A stretch of 64,000 nucleotides of DNA from Burkholderiales bacterium (GTDB lineage Bacteria > Pseudomonadota > Gammaproteobacteria > Burkholderiales > Burkholderiaceae_C). Numbering within the stretch: the stretch's first letter is position 1; the number at the start of each line of letters is the position of its first letter. The translations under genes and the position numbers were made by a program. Positions 10,611 to 21,140 of the stretch are shown one piece after another. Below the pieces are notes generated by a model. The model was not told the origin of the DNA, searched no databases, and saw only the letters and a list, made by a program, of their open reading frames with translations. The stretch lies in the NCBI GenBank assembly GCA_016702555.1, contig JADJDV010000006.1:496001-560000 (forward strand), given 5' to 3'.

Positions 10611-10660
10611 CAGAGGACGCAAAAGAATTCACAAATTCCTGGATTCTTCTGCGTCCTCTG
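10611..10660. repeat. CGCAGAG-type hairpin repeat, copy 1
   Basis: Arms CAGAGGACGCAAAAGAATTC (10611-10630) and the near-complement at 10641-10660 (18 of 20 pairs) can form a stem with a 10-nt loop. It lies in the leader of bclA (minus strand). Two longer copies of the same family sit between boxC/boxB and boxB/boxA. Confidence 0.8.
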
Positions 10661-10752
10661 CGTCCGGCTGTCGGGGCTGTGATCACCCGCGCGCCGCATT
10701 GATCTTTTGCCGACCGCGTGATGAAATGAATTATTGTGCGCGCATCGTAAAA

Positions 10753-10766
10753 TGCATTAAAGTGCA
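10753..10766. promoter_or_regulatory. Putative BoxR operator in the bclA-boxR gap
   Basis: Two direct TGCA tetramers start exactly 10 bp apart (10753 and 10763), one helical turn, 17 nt before the boxR start. BoxR/BzdR regulators of benzoate degradation are known to bind TGCA-containing direct repeats. The same spacing recurs before boxC (11709 and 11719). Assignment to BoxR rests on that knowledge plus context. Confidence 0.6.
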
Positions 10767-10782
10767 TGTCAAGACAGGTTCC

Positions 10783-11706
10783 ATGAGCACTGAAATTCAA
10801 GAGCGCCTTCCGATCGACACCGCGCCGGCTGAGCCGGCGCGGCATCCGTTCCTGCTCGCCTTGGGCGAGCGGGTGCGCAACCTGCGCTCGCGCCGCGGCA
10901 TGACGCGCAAGGCGGTGGCGCTGGCCGCCGACGTGTCCGAGCGCCATCTGGCGAACCTGGAATACGGCACCGGCAACGCCTCCATCCTGGTGCTGTTGCA
11001 GGTGGCGCAGGCGCTGCAGTGCGAGCTGAGCGAGCTGCTCGGCGACGTCACCACCTCGTCGCCCGAGTGGCTGATGATCCGCGAGCTGCTCGAATACCGC
11101 AGCGAGCCCGAGCTGCACCGGGCGCGCGAGGCGCTGTCCGAGCTGTTCCATTCGCCCGGCACCGCCAACCGCGCGCGCACCACGCGCCTGGCCCTGGTCG
11201 GTCTGCGCGGCGCCGGCAAGTCGACGCTGGGTCGGCGCTTGGCGGAGGACCTGGGCTACGCCTTCATCGAGCTGAGCCGCGAGATCGAGCAGTTCGCCGG
11301 CTGCAGCATCCACGAGATCCACAACCTGTACGGCACCAACGCCTACCGCCGTTACGAGCGCCGCGCACTGGAGGAAGCCATCCAGATCTACCCCGAGGTG
11401 GTGATCGCCACGCCCGGCGGCCTGGTGGCCGATGCCGCCAACTTCAACCTGCTGCTGCAGCATTGCTACACCATCTGGCTGCAGGCCGACGCCACCGACC
11501 ACATGAGCCGCGTGGCGGCGCAGGGCGACATGCGGCCCATGGCGGCCAGCCCCGAGGCCATGGACGACCTGAAGCGCATCCTGGCCGGCCGCACACCCTT
11601 TTACGCCAAGGCCGACCTGCGCTTCAACACCAGCGCCTGCAGTGAGGAAGAGGCTTTCCGCGCGCTGCGGCGCCAGGTGCGAGCAGCCATCGATCGGGAG
11701 GCATGA
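10783..11706 (+). CDS. boxR: BoxR transcriptional regulator (HTH-shikimate kinase-like fusion)
   Basis: A 307-residue repressor of the BoxR/BzdR type. Residues ~25-85 are an XRE helix-turn-helix (RVRNLRSRRGMTRKAVALAA, then VSERHLANLEYGTGNAS). Residues ~130-300 resemble shikimate kinase, with a P-loop (LALVGLRGAGKSTLGRRLAE) and a shikimate-kinase-like core (YRRYERRALEEAI, VIATPGGLV). In this family the kinase-like domain senses benzoyl-CoA instead of phosphorylating shikimate. The ATG at 10783 fits the N-terminus; the longer open frame upstream crosses the operator and is not coding. It lies between bclA (divergent) and boxC and probably controls both through the TGCA repeats. Confidence 0.95.
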   Translation: MSTEIQERLPIDTAPAEPARHPFLLALGERVRNLRSRRGMTRKAVALAADVSERHLANLEYGTGNASILVLLQVAQALQCELSELLGDVTTSSPEWLMIRELLEYRSEPELHRAREALSELFHSPGTANRARTTRLALVGLRGAGKSTLGRRLAEDLGYAFIELSREIEQFAGCSIHEIHNLYGTNAYRRYERRALEEAIQIYPEVVIATPGGLVADAANFNLLLQHCYTIWLQADATDHMSRVAAQGDMRPMAASPEAMDDLKRILAGRTPFYAKADLRFNTSACSEEEAFRALRRQVRAAIDREA

Positions 11707-11708
11707 TA

Positions 11709-11751
11709 TGCAATAAAATGCATTGACACCGCCTGAAAGATGCACTATTAT
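11709..11751 (+). promoter_or_regulatory. boxCBA promoter with TGCA operator repeats
   Basis: A strong sigma-70 promoter is visible: TTGACA (11723-11728), a 17-bp spacer and TATTAT (11746-11751). Direct TGCA tetramers start at 11709 and 11719, the second touching the -35 box, and a third at 11741 abuts the -10 box. A repressor bound here would block RNA polymerase. The layout agrees with BoxR control by benzoyl-CoA. Confidence 0.7.
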
Positions 11752-11830
11752 TCATTTGTGCCAGCGAACTGATGTTGTGTCGTTGGCGAAAGCGCCGTCC
11801 CCTGAACCCCTGCCGAGGATTCTTCACGCC

Positions 11831-13492
<1,662 letters not shown>

Positions 13493-13503
13493 ACTTCCGA
13501 ATA

Positions 13504-13603
13504 CCGGACGCAGAGAACGCAGAAGTTACGCAGAGGACGCAAAAAAGAACAGCCAAAAAATTTGGTATTTCTTCTGCGTCCTCTGCGAATCCTTTGCGTC
13601 CGG
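13504..13603. repeat. CGCAGAG-type hairpin repeat, copy 2 (boxC-boxB gap)
   Basis: A 100-nt imperfect palindrome starting CCGGACGCAGAG and ending in a near-complement (TTTGCGTCCGG). An inner stem pairs CGCAGAGGACGCA with TGCGTCCTCTGCG. It fills most of the 146-nt boxC-boxB gap. It could act as an mRNA stabiliser or partial attenuator. Confidence 0.85.
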
Positions 13604-13638
13604 CTGTTTTGCATTGATTCCCACTTAAGGAGACCACC

Positions 13639-15066
<1,428 letters not shown>

Positions 15067-15076
15067 CCCCCGAATA

Positions 15077-15187
15077 CCGGACGCAGAGAACGCAAAGGAT
15101 TCGCAGAGGACGCAAAAGTAAAACCAAGACTTTTGGATTCTTCTGCGCCCTCTGCGGAATCTCCGCGTTCTCTGCGTCCGGTTTTTT
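15077..15187. repeat. CGCAGAG-type hairpin repeat, copy 3 (boxB-boxA gap), followed by a T-run
   Basis: A palindrome of about 105 nt (15077-15181), starting CCGGACGCAGAGAACGCA and ending GCGTTCTCTGCGTCCGG, with 17 nearly perfect outer base pairs. It is directly followed by TTTTTT (15182-15187). On the plus strand this has the form of a rho-independent terminator inside the operon, so it may attenuate boxA relative to boxB. Confidence 0.85.
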
Positions 15188-15211
15188 CTGTCTTGCTGCC
15201 CGGAGCCAGCC

Positions 15212-16531
15212 TTGACCACCGCCATCCTCAAGCAACACCTGATCGATCCCGCCATCTGCATCCGATGTGGCGCCTGCGAGGCGGCGTGCCCGATCAAGGC
15301 GATCTCGCACGACTCGAACAACTACGTGGTCGATCCGTCGATCTGCGAGATGTGCATGGCCTGCATTCCGGTGTGCCCCACCGGCGCCATCGACAACTGG
15401 CGCATGGTGCCCAAGGCCAAGGCCTATGCGCTGGCCGAGCAGTTCAGCTGGTACGACCTGCCCGAGGAACTGACCGAGGCGCAACTGGCCGAGGCCGGCG
15501 TCGACATGGGCGCCCTGGGCGCCGACGCCGCGACGGCCGACGGGCCACTGCAGACCCTGGCGCAGGTGGAGGCGGCAGCGGCCCAGTCGGCGGCCATCGA
15601 CCCGACCCAGCCTGGGGTGGGCGTGGCGGTGACCAGCTACAACGCGCAGTTGCCGCCCTGGTCGGCGGCGCACGCCTACACCAACCTGTATGGCGGACGC
15701 GCGGCGGAGAAGAGCGTCACCGCCACCGTGGTCGGTAACGTGCGCGTCACCGAGGTCGGCAGGGAATACGACACCCACCACCTCATCCTGGACTTCGGCG
15801 CCATGCCGTTCCCGGTGCTGGAGGGCCAGTCGATCGGCATCATCCCGCCGGGCCTGGACGCCAAGGGCAAGCCGCACGTGGCGCGCCAGTACTCCATCGC
15901 CAGCCCGCGCAACGGCGAGCGGCCCGGCTACAACAACTTGTCGCTGACCATCAAGCGCGTGCTGGAGGACTTCCAGGGCAACCCGGTGCGCGGCGTGGCC
16001 AGCAACTACATGTGCGACCTGAAGGTCGGCGACAAGGTGCAGGTGATCGGCCCGTTCGGCGCCACCTTCCTGATGCCGAACCACCCGCGCAGCAACATCG
16101 TGATGATCTGCACCGGCACCGGCTCGGCGCCGATGCGCGCCATGACCGAATGGCGCCGGCGCCTGCGCAAGAGCGGCAAGTTCGAGGGCGGCGATCTGGT
16201 GCTGTTCTTCGGCGCCCGCACCAAGGAAGAGCTGCCCTACTTCGGCCCGCTGCAAAGCCTGCCCAAGGACTTCATCGACATCAACTTCGCTTTCAGCCGC
16301 ACGCCGAACCAGCCCAAGAAGTACGTGCAGGACGCCATGCGCGAGCGCGCCGCCGACCTGGCCAGCCTGCTGCAGGACGCCAACACCTTCATCTACGTGT
16401 GTGGCCTCAAGAGCATGGAAGAGGGCGTGGTGCTGGCGCTGCGCGAGGTGGCGCATGGCGCCGGCCTGGACTGGGACGAGATCGGTGCGCGCCTGAAGAA
16501 GGAAGGCCGGCTGCACCTGGAGACCTACTGA
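15212..16531 (+). CDS. boxA: Benzoyl-CoA 2,3-epoxidase, reductase subunit
   Basis: BoxA passes electrons from NADPH to BoxB. The 439-residue product starts at TTG 15212, with GGAG about 8 nt upstream. Residues ~15-65 hold two [4Fe-4S] ferredoxin motifs (CIRCGACEAACP and CEMCMACIPVCPTGAI). A flexible Ala-rich linker follows. The C-terminal two-thirds is a ferredoxin-NADP reductase module: FAD binding at RQYSIASPRNG, NADP binding at MICTGTGSAPMRAMTEW, and the C-terminal segment EEGVVLALREVA. The domain order is typical of BoxA. The TTG start may lower translation and, with the upstream hairpin, reduce the amount of reductase. Confidence 0.97.
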   Translation: MTTAILKQHLIDPAICIRCGACEAACPIKAISHDSNNYVVDPSICEMCMACIPVCPTGAIDNWRMVPKAKAYALAEQFSWYDLPEELTEAQLAEAGVDMGALGADAATADGPLQTLAQVEAAAAQSAAIDPTQPGVGVAVTSYNAQLPPWSAAHAYTNLYGGRAAEKSVTATVVGNVRVTEVGREYDTHHLILDFGAMPFPVLEGQSIGIIPPGLDAKGKPHVARQYSIASPRNGERPGYNNLSLTIKRVLEDFQGNPVRGVASNYMCDLKVGDKVQVIGPFGATFLMPNHPRSNIVMICTGTGSAPMRAMTEWRRRLRKSGKFEGGDLVLFFGARTKEELPYFGPLQSLPKDFIDINFAFSRTPNQPKKYVQDAMRERAADLASLLQDANTFIYVCGLKSMEEGVVLALREVAHGAGLDWDEIGARLKKEGRLHLETY

Positions 16532-16564
16532 CGCTGTTTCCAGCCTGAAGCATCAATGACTGTC

Positions 16565-16584
16565 ATCCCCGCGCAGGCGGGGAT
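16565..16584. repeat. REP-like hairpin ATCCCCGC/GCGGGGAT
   Basis: Arms ATCCCCGC and GCGGGGAT around a GCAG loop, 34 nt after boxA, resemble the dispersed CCCCGC...GCGGGG repeats common in betaproteobacteria. The rest of 16532-16802 shows no convincing gene. It is probably the scar where the exbB downstream part was lost. Confidence 0.6.
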
Positions 16585-16802
16585 TCAGGTTGCGCTCTCC
16601 GTGATCGACAAGCAGCGCCTGGCCGGCGTGATGACACAAGAATGGCCCGCAACCCAAGTCGGGGTGGGGGTGGCGCGAGTGCATGGCGCCTGCGCGCGAC
16701 TCCAACCGCGCCTGCGGCCACCATCGGGGCCTTGCTCGCTCACATCCACGCCGTTGCGGACCCCTTGAGGGGAGCGTCGGGGATAGGCGTGAAATATCCG
16801 GG

Positions 16803-17003
16803 CTAGGCCATGTCGCTGGAATGCCAGAAGCCTTCCACCCACGCCGCCTGGCGCTTGGCGCGCACCACATCGAGCGCCTTGATCAGGATGACCACCCACG
16901 AGGCCAGCGACATCAGCAGCAGCGCCGCGAACACGCTGCGGGTGACCCAGTTGCCCTGGCTCCAGACAGGCATCAAACCCAAGTTATTGTTCACTTCACT
17001 CAA
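16803..17003 (-). pseudogene. exbB: Truncated ExbB/TolQ-type proton channel
   Basis: Only 66 residues of an ExbB/MotA/TolQ family protein remain, from a TTG start at 17003. The N-terminus and first transmembrane helix are present (NWVTRSVFAALLLMSLASWV), followed by VVILIKALDVVRAKRQAAW and WHSSDMA. A TAG then stops the frame. ExbB is normally about 220-250 residues, so the two helices that form the proton path are missing. None of the three frames downstream continues the homology. Its start overlaps the end of tonB by 8 nt, showing a former tonB-exbB(-exbD) operon. exbD is absent. Confidence 0.75.
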
Positions 17004-17802
17004 GCACGAAGTTGATCGGAACGTTGAACCACATGGCCTCCGGCACGCCGCCGCGCGTGCCGGGCACGTAGCGCCAGCGGTCGCGCGCGGTCTCCAGCGC
17101 CACCTGGTCGAGGCGATCGAAGCCGCTGGAGCGCTGGATGCGCGCCTCTTGCGCGCGGCCGTCGGGGCCGATCAGCACGCGCACCGTGACGCGCCCGCTT
17201 TCGCCCAGGCGCCGGCTCATGGCGGGGTAGGGTGGCGCGGGGTTGTTCAGGTAGGCCGCGCTGGACGAGGGCGGCACCACGGCCACGGGTGCCGGGCTGG
17301 GTGGCGCCACGGTGGCTGGCGCCGGGGATGCGGTCGGCGCGTTGGTCGATGACGCCGATGTCGACGCCGATGCCGACGCCAGCGCCAGCGCCAGCGCGGC
17401 GGGGGTCGCGGCAGGTGTGGCCTCGGTGAGGCTGGGCGCGCTGTCCGGCACCGCCAGCGGCACCGGTGCGGGGACCGGCCGCGGGGTCGGGCGCGGCTTC
17501 AGCGCCGGAACCGGCGTGGCGCGCGGCCGTGGCGTCGGCGCCTTGGGTGCGGGTGGCTCGACGGCTGGGGTGGGCGGAACGGGCGTGGGCGCAGGTGCCG
17601 CGGCGGGCGGCGATACCGGCGCGGCGATCAATTCGACCAGGATCTGCGCCGGCACGATCAACTCCGCCGGTGGCCGCAGCAAGCCCCGGTTGAGCGCCCA
17701 CAGCCCCAGCGCGTGCATGAGCACGACGCTGCCAACGACGACGGCTTTGCGGCCAGGGGTGGGCACGGCGTGGGAAACAGGGAAGGCGAGGGACGCGGAC
17801 AT
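16996..17802 (-). CDS. tonB: TonB family energy-transducing protein
   Basis: A 268-residue TonB. The short cytoplasmic N-terminus is followed by one transmembrane helix (KAVVVGSVVLMHALGLWALN). A long Pro/Ala-rich periplasmic spacer runs over about residues 55-180 (PTPVPPTPAVEPPAPKAPTP and similar). The C-terminal TonB domain has NPAPPYPAMSRRLGESGRV, IGPDGRAQEARIQRSSGFD and ends MWFNVPINFVLE. TonB links the ExbBD proton motor to outer-membrane receptors. Its operon partner exbB is truncated here, so this TonB would need ExbBD from elsewhere. The start at 17802 gives the usual short N-terminus. Confidence 0.9.
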   Translation of the reverse strand: MSASLAFPVSHAVPTPGRKAVVVGSVVLMHALGLWALNRGLLRPPAELIVPAQILVELIAAPVSPPAAAPAPTPVPPTPAVEPPAPKAPTPRPRATPVPALKPRPTPRPVPAPVPLAVPDSAPSLTEATPAATPAALALALASASASTSASSTNAPTASPAPATVAPPSPAPVAVVPPSSSAAYLNNPAPPYPAMSRRLGESGRVTVRVLIGPDGRAQEARIQRSSGFDRLDQVALETARDRWRYVPGTRGGVPEAMWFNVPINFVLE

Positions 17803-17863
17803 GATACGAAAGCGCCGCGACCGCGGGTCGGAGGTCAGCCGTGGAGGTGTCGAGAGCCTTTTT

Positions 17864-18248
17864 TCAGCCGCGCAAGACCCAGACCACCGCGCCGACGACC
17901 AGCGCCAGCGCGCCCAGGCTGGCCAGCGCCGGACTGAGGGTCCGCACGCACATGCCGCCACCTGCGCCCGGCGCTCGTTCAGCTCGGCGGCGTGCAAGGC
18001 GGCGACCGGCCGGCGCCGCACTGCGCCACCCGATCGCGCGCGCAGTCCTCGCAGCGACCGCAGCAGGTGCGGTCCTGCATCAGCTTTTCGGTCGTCACCG
18101 TCACGCTTTGCGCGATGTCGCGCAGCGCCTGCTCGTCCTTGCCGATCTCGGTGCGGCTGGCACGCAATCGGGTCTGGCGGTGGTTCGAGCCGTCGCCCAG
18201 TCACGAATCGCGCACGGCTTGGCGCGACTTCCTGATCTCGCCCAGCGC
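17864..18248 (-). pseudogene. Unrecognised ruined gene (Cys-rich segment plus C-terminal membrane helix)
   Basis: Three reading-frame pieces read as if they once formed one protein. An upstream piece ends in a stop after ...SRQAVRDS. It continues past the stop with LGDGSNHRQTRLRASRTEIG and the Cys-rich stretch TCCGRCEDCARDRVAQC. After a shift comes HAAELNERRAQVAA, and a third frame ends with a hydrophobic helix (LASLGALALVVGAVVWVLRG) and a stop at 17864. No family is recognised. It lies upstream of tonB on the same strand, in the 509-nt stretch between tonB and the IPTL-CTERM gene. Coding on this strand is suggested only by the plausible protein character of the pieces. Confidence 0.3.
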
Positions 18249-18311
18249 CGTGTATGGGGTATGCTTTAATTCATTTGGCGCAGGGAGATCGAGGTGTTGG
18301 AGGCTCAAGCC

Positions 18312-19568
18312 GTGAACAAGCTCATTTCGACTGTCCGTCGCCCGTGGAGAGGGCTGTGCATCGTGCTGCTCGCAGCCTTTGGAGTTGGGGTTGGTGGAGA
18401 GGCTTTCGCGCAGGACGATCCGGCAGCCATGTCCTGCGTGAGTTTGTACCAACAACCGTGGGAAATAAAGGGAATCGGCAGTTGGAGGCGTCTCACTGGG
18501 CCTCTTCCCGTGATCATCAAGGGCGATCCGGGCTCGACGCTCGTCTTTAGGCTAAGGCCGGAGCCTTTTGATACAGGTGAGGAGCAGATTCCGGCGGCGA
18601 CGGCCGTGTCGTGGGGCATATTGAGCGACTACAAGAACCCCGATTCGATTGTAGGCAGCAGCACAGCTTTTGGCGAGGTGCTTCGGTACCCCTTGCCGAG
18701 TGTTGAGCCTTCTTCGCTTGGCTATTACTTCGATCCCAGCGTACTCGATGGCAACGTGACCCTGATGATCGGCTGCGAGCCACCGCCGCCGCCGGTGTGC
18801 TCAAAATTCGGTGCGGCATGGACGGTTGGTCGTTTTCAGGACCAGTGGGGAGAACCTGATCAACGCTTGGGAGACGGGACGTTTGCCTCCGTGGTGCCTG
18901 GCGACACCTTCACCTTGAAGATGTGGAAACCGACGGAACCAGGCGCGGCAACCAGCGCATCCTGGGAACTCATAGCGCTCGATATGGCGGGCTACACCCC
19001 CGGAGGTACGCCTCCCGCGCCTCTCGCGGTGACCTCCGGTGGCACGCTTGGGGGCAGCCTGACATACACCTCAACCTTTGCGGGCATTCTGGGGATCGGG
19101 TTCCAAATAGATGCCCAGATCGACGGCTCAGCCTTGATGATCGCCAGTTGCGTACCGGCGCCGCCCACGGTGAAGCTGACCAAAGTAGTGGAGCCCGCTA
19201 CCGATGGGGGTCGGTTCAATCTGAAGATCAACGGCCAGATCAAGAACGACGCGAGCAATGGCGACAGTCTGACTTCGGCGCCGATTGCCGCCGGCAATTG
19301 GGTCATGGTGTCCGAAGCGTCCGGCACGGGCACCAATTTGTCGGACTACGACTCGCAACTGAGTTGCAAAGATGTCGATGGTACGGCCATCACGGTAAGC
19401 GATGGCGGTTTCGCCATGCCGACGGTCGATGTCGAATGCACTTTCCTCAATACGCGCAAGGGGGCACCGACGGTAACGCCCGTGCCCACGCTGTCCGAAT
19501 GGGCGCTGATGCTGACGGGGCTACTGGCTGCCGGGTTGGGTGCATTGCGGCTGCGGCGCAGGGCCTGA
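18312..19568 (+). CDS. IPTL-CTERM sorting-domain surface protein
   Basis: A secreted protein of about 418 residues. It begins with a signal peptide (PWRGLCIVLLAAFGVGVGG, cleavage near AFAQ). The extracellular body has Cys pairs and a Pro run, then a prealbumin-like domain (LTKVVEPATDGGRFNLKING). The C-terminal tripartite sorting tag is VPTLSEWALMLTGLLAAGLG followed by a basic tail (RLRRRA), the IPTL-CTERM signature. Such tags are processed by a dedicated membrane sortase, so the protein probably goes to the cell surface. The GTG at 18312 has a good ribosome site (GGAGG, 8 nt upstream). A GTG at 18294 is an alternative. The lower-GC body suggests recent transfer. The specific role is unknown. 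Confidence 0.8.
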   Translation: MNKLISTVRRPWRGLCIVLLAAFGVGVGGEAFAQDDPAAMSCVSLYQQPWEIKGIGSWRRLTGPLPVIIKGDPGSTLVFRLRPEPFDTGEEQIPAATAVSWGILSDYKNPDSIVGSSTAFGEVLRYPLPSVEPSSLGYYFDPSVLDGNVTLMIGCEPPPPPVCSKFGAAWTVGRFQDQWGEPDQRLGDGTFASVVPGDTFTLKMWKPTEPGAATSASWELIALDMAGYTPGGTPPAPLAVTSGGTLGGSLTYTSTFAGILGIGFQIDAQIDGSALMIASCVPAPPTVKLTKVVEPATDGGRFNLKINGQIKNDASNGDSLTSAPIAAGNWVMVSEASGTGTNLSDYDSQLSCKDVDGTAITVSDGGFAMPTVDVECTFLNTRKGAPTVTPVPTLSEWALMLTGLLAAGLGALRLRRRA

Positions 19569-19675
19569 GGCCAGGGGCCCATCCGGCGCGTGATCCTTGG
19601 GGACACACCAGCGCGGCGGATGACCCATAAAAAGCGACCCTCTCAGGCTCCCTCGGGCCGCCGGCGCGTCAGCGC

Positions 19676-20055
19676 TCAACTGCTCAACTCATCCATCTGG
19701 CTTTGCAGGTAGTTCTGCAGCCCGACTTTCTCGAGCAGCTCAATCTTGACGGTGGCCCGTGCCGCGCGCTCGAGCTTCGGGTCGCAGGCGAGGGTTCCGG
19801 GCACGTCCTGAACTGGCCCACCATCAGCTTGCTGGGTCCTGCAGTTCGGGCAGGCCGTCCAGCATCAGGATGCGGTCCATCAGCCGGTCGGCGTGCTTCA
19901 TCTCGCCGATGGATTCCTCGTATTCCTTCTTTGCCGGCTTGTCGAAGCCCCAATGCTTGAGCACGCGGTAGCGCAGGTAGTACTGGTTGATGGCGGTCAA
20001 CTCGTTTCTTGAGCTGCGCCTGCAGGAATTCGATGGCTTTAGGATCGCCTTTCAT
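19676..20055 (-). pseudogene. bfr: Bacterioferritin remnant
   Basis: Begins like bacterioferritin (MKGDPKAIEFLQAQLKK), then loses the frame. In other frames it keeps pieces of the helical core. It ends, again in another frame, with the canonical C-terminus (ELLEKVGLQNYLQSQMDELS) and a stop at 19676. The segment between PSKLMVGQ and DVPGTLACD is short compared with a normal 155-160-residue Bfr, so there is an internal deletion as well as at least two frameshifts. It cannot form an iron-storage cage. No bacterioferritin-associated ferredoxin gene is adjacent. Confidence 0.75.
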
Positions 20056-20138
20056 GGGTCGGCGCTCCTTCCCGATTCAAAGATTCAATTTAGGGCTTCG
20101 CCCGTCGACATCACCGGGGAGTGTGTTTGAGCGGCGGG

Positions 20139-21056
20139 TCAGCGCTTGTTGTAGCTCTCGATCGGCTCGTCGTTCGGCTTCGCGAACAGCGCGCGCAACT
20201 CGTCGGACAGCGGCAGGTTCAGGCTGACGTTGCGCGGCGGAATCGGCTGCACGAACCATTTGTCGTAGTGCTTGGCCATCTCGCCCGAGGCCATCATGGC
20301 CGTCAGCTCGCCGTCCACCGCCTGCTTGAAGGCCGGGTCGTCCTTGCGAAACAGCAGGGCGATGGGCTCGGATTGCAGCGTCGAGCCCGTCAGCTTGTAC
20401 AGCTTGGGATCGCGCGAGTTGGCGACGATGCCGGCCAGCAGGTTGTCGTCCAGCACGAAGGCGGCGGCGCGGCCCATCTCGACGGCCAGCAGGCTCTCCA
20501 GGTTGTCCTTGGTCTGCATCGTGTTGAGCTTGATGTCGGCATCGCGCTCCAGCTTGCGCAGCAGCTGCACGGCGGTGGTGCCGGTGGTGACGGCCACGGC
20601 CTTGCCGTCGAGCTGCTTCCAGTCGCTGATGCCCGAATCGGCGCGCACGGCCATGCGCACCTGGCTGATGTAGGTGGTGACGGCAAAGGCCACCTGCTGC
20701 TGGCGCGTGAGGTTGTTGGTGGCGGGGCCGCAGCCGATGTCGACGGTGCCGTTCTGCACCAGCGGCATGGTGTTTTGCGGCGTCATGGCGAAATATTCCA
20801 GCTTGGCCTGCGGCGCCAGCTTGCGGATGATGCGCTCGCACAGCTCGACGTGGTAGCCGGTGTAGTTGGTGTTGGCGCCCAGCGCATAGGCCATGGGCGG
20901 CGAGGCCTCGCGCACGCCGATCACGGCCTTGCCGCTGGTGCGGATCTTGTCCAGCGTGCCGCCGGGGGTCTGGGCGACGGCGCTGGTGCCGAACGCGGCC
21001 AGGGCCCAGATGCCCAGCGCGGGTGCAATCATGCGAAGCTTGGATGCGAATGCCAT
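20139..21056 (-). CDS. Amino-acid ABC transporter substrate-binding protein (glutamate/aspartate type)
   Basis: A 305-residue periplasmic binding protein. The signal peptide ends AFGTSAVAQT. The family-3 solute-binding fold follows, with IGVREASPPMAYALGAN, YTGYHVELCERIIRKLA, GTVDIGCGPATNNLTRQQQV and GKAVAVTTGTTAVQLLRKLE, close to GltI of the glutamate/aspartate system. No permease or ATPase gene is next to it, so it is an orphan that must work with components encoded elsewhere. It diverges from the formate dehydrogenase genes. The start at 21056 gives the standard signal peptide. Confidence 0.88.
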   Translation of the reverse strand: MAFASKLRMIAPALGIWALAAFGTSAVAQTPGGTLDKIRTSGKAVIGVREASPPMAYALGANTNYTGYHVELCERIIRKLAPQAKLEYFAMTPQNTMPLVQNGTVDIGCGPATNNLTRQQQVAFAVTTYISQVRMAVRADSGISDWKQLDGKAVAVTTGTTAVQLLRKLERDADIKLNTMQTKDNLESLLAVEMGRAAAFVLDDNLLAGIVANSRDPKLYKLTGSTLQSEPIALLFRKDDPAFKQAVDGELTAMMASGEMAKHYDKWFVQPIPPRNVSLNLPLSDELRALFAKPNDEPIESYNKR

Positions 21057-21140
21057 GAGTCCTGTCTCCTTCAAGTTATTGGTGGACGTGGCAGTATGCC
21101 GTGGGTTCACGGCTTCCAAGCCGCGTCGATTCGCACAACA

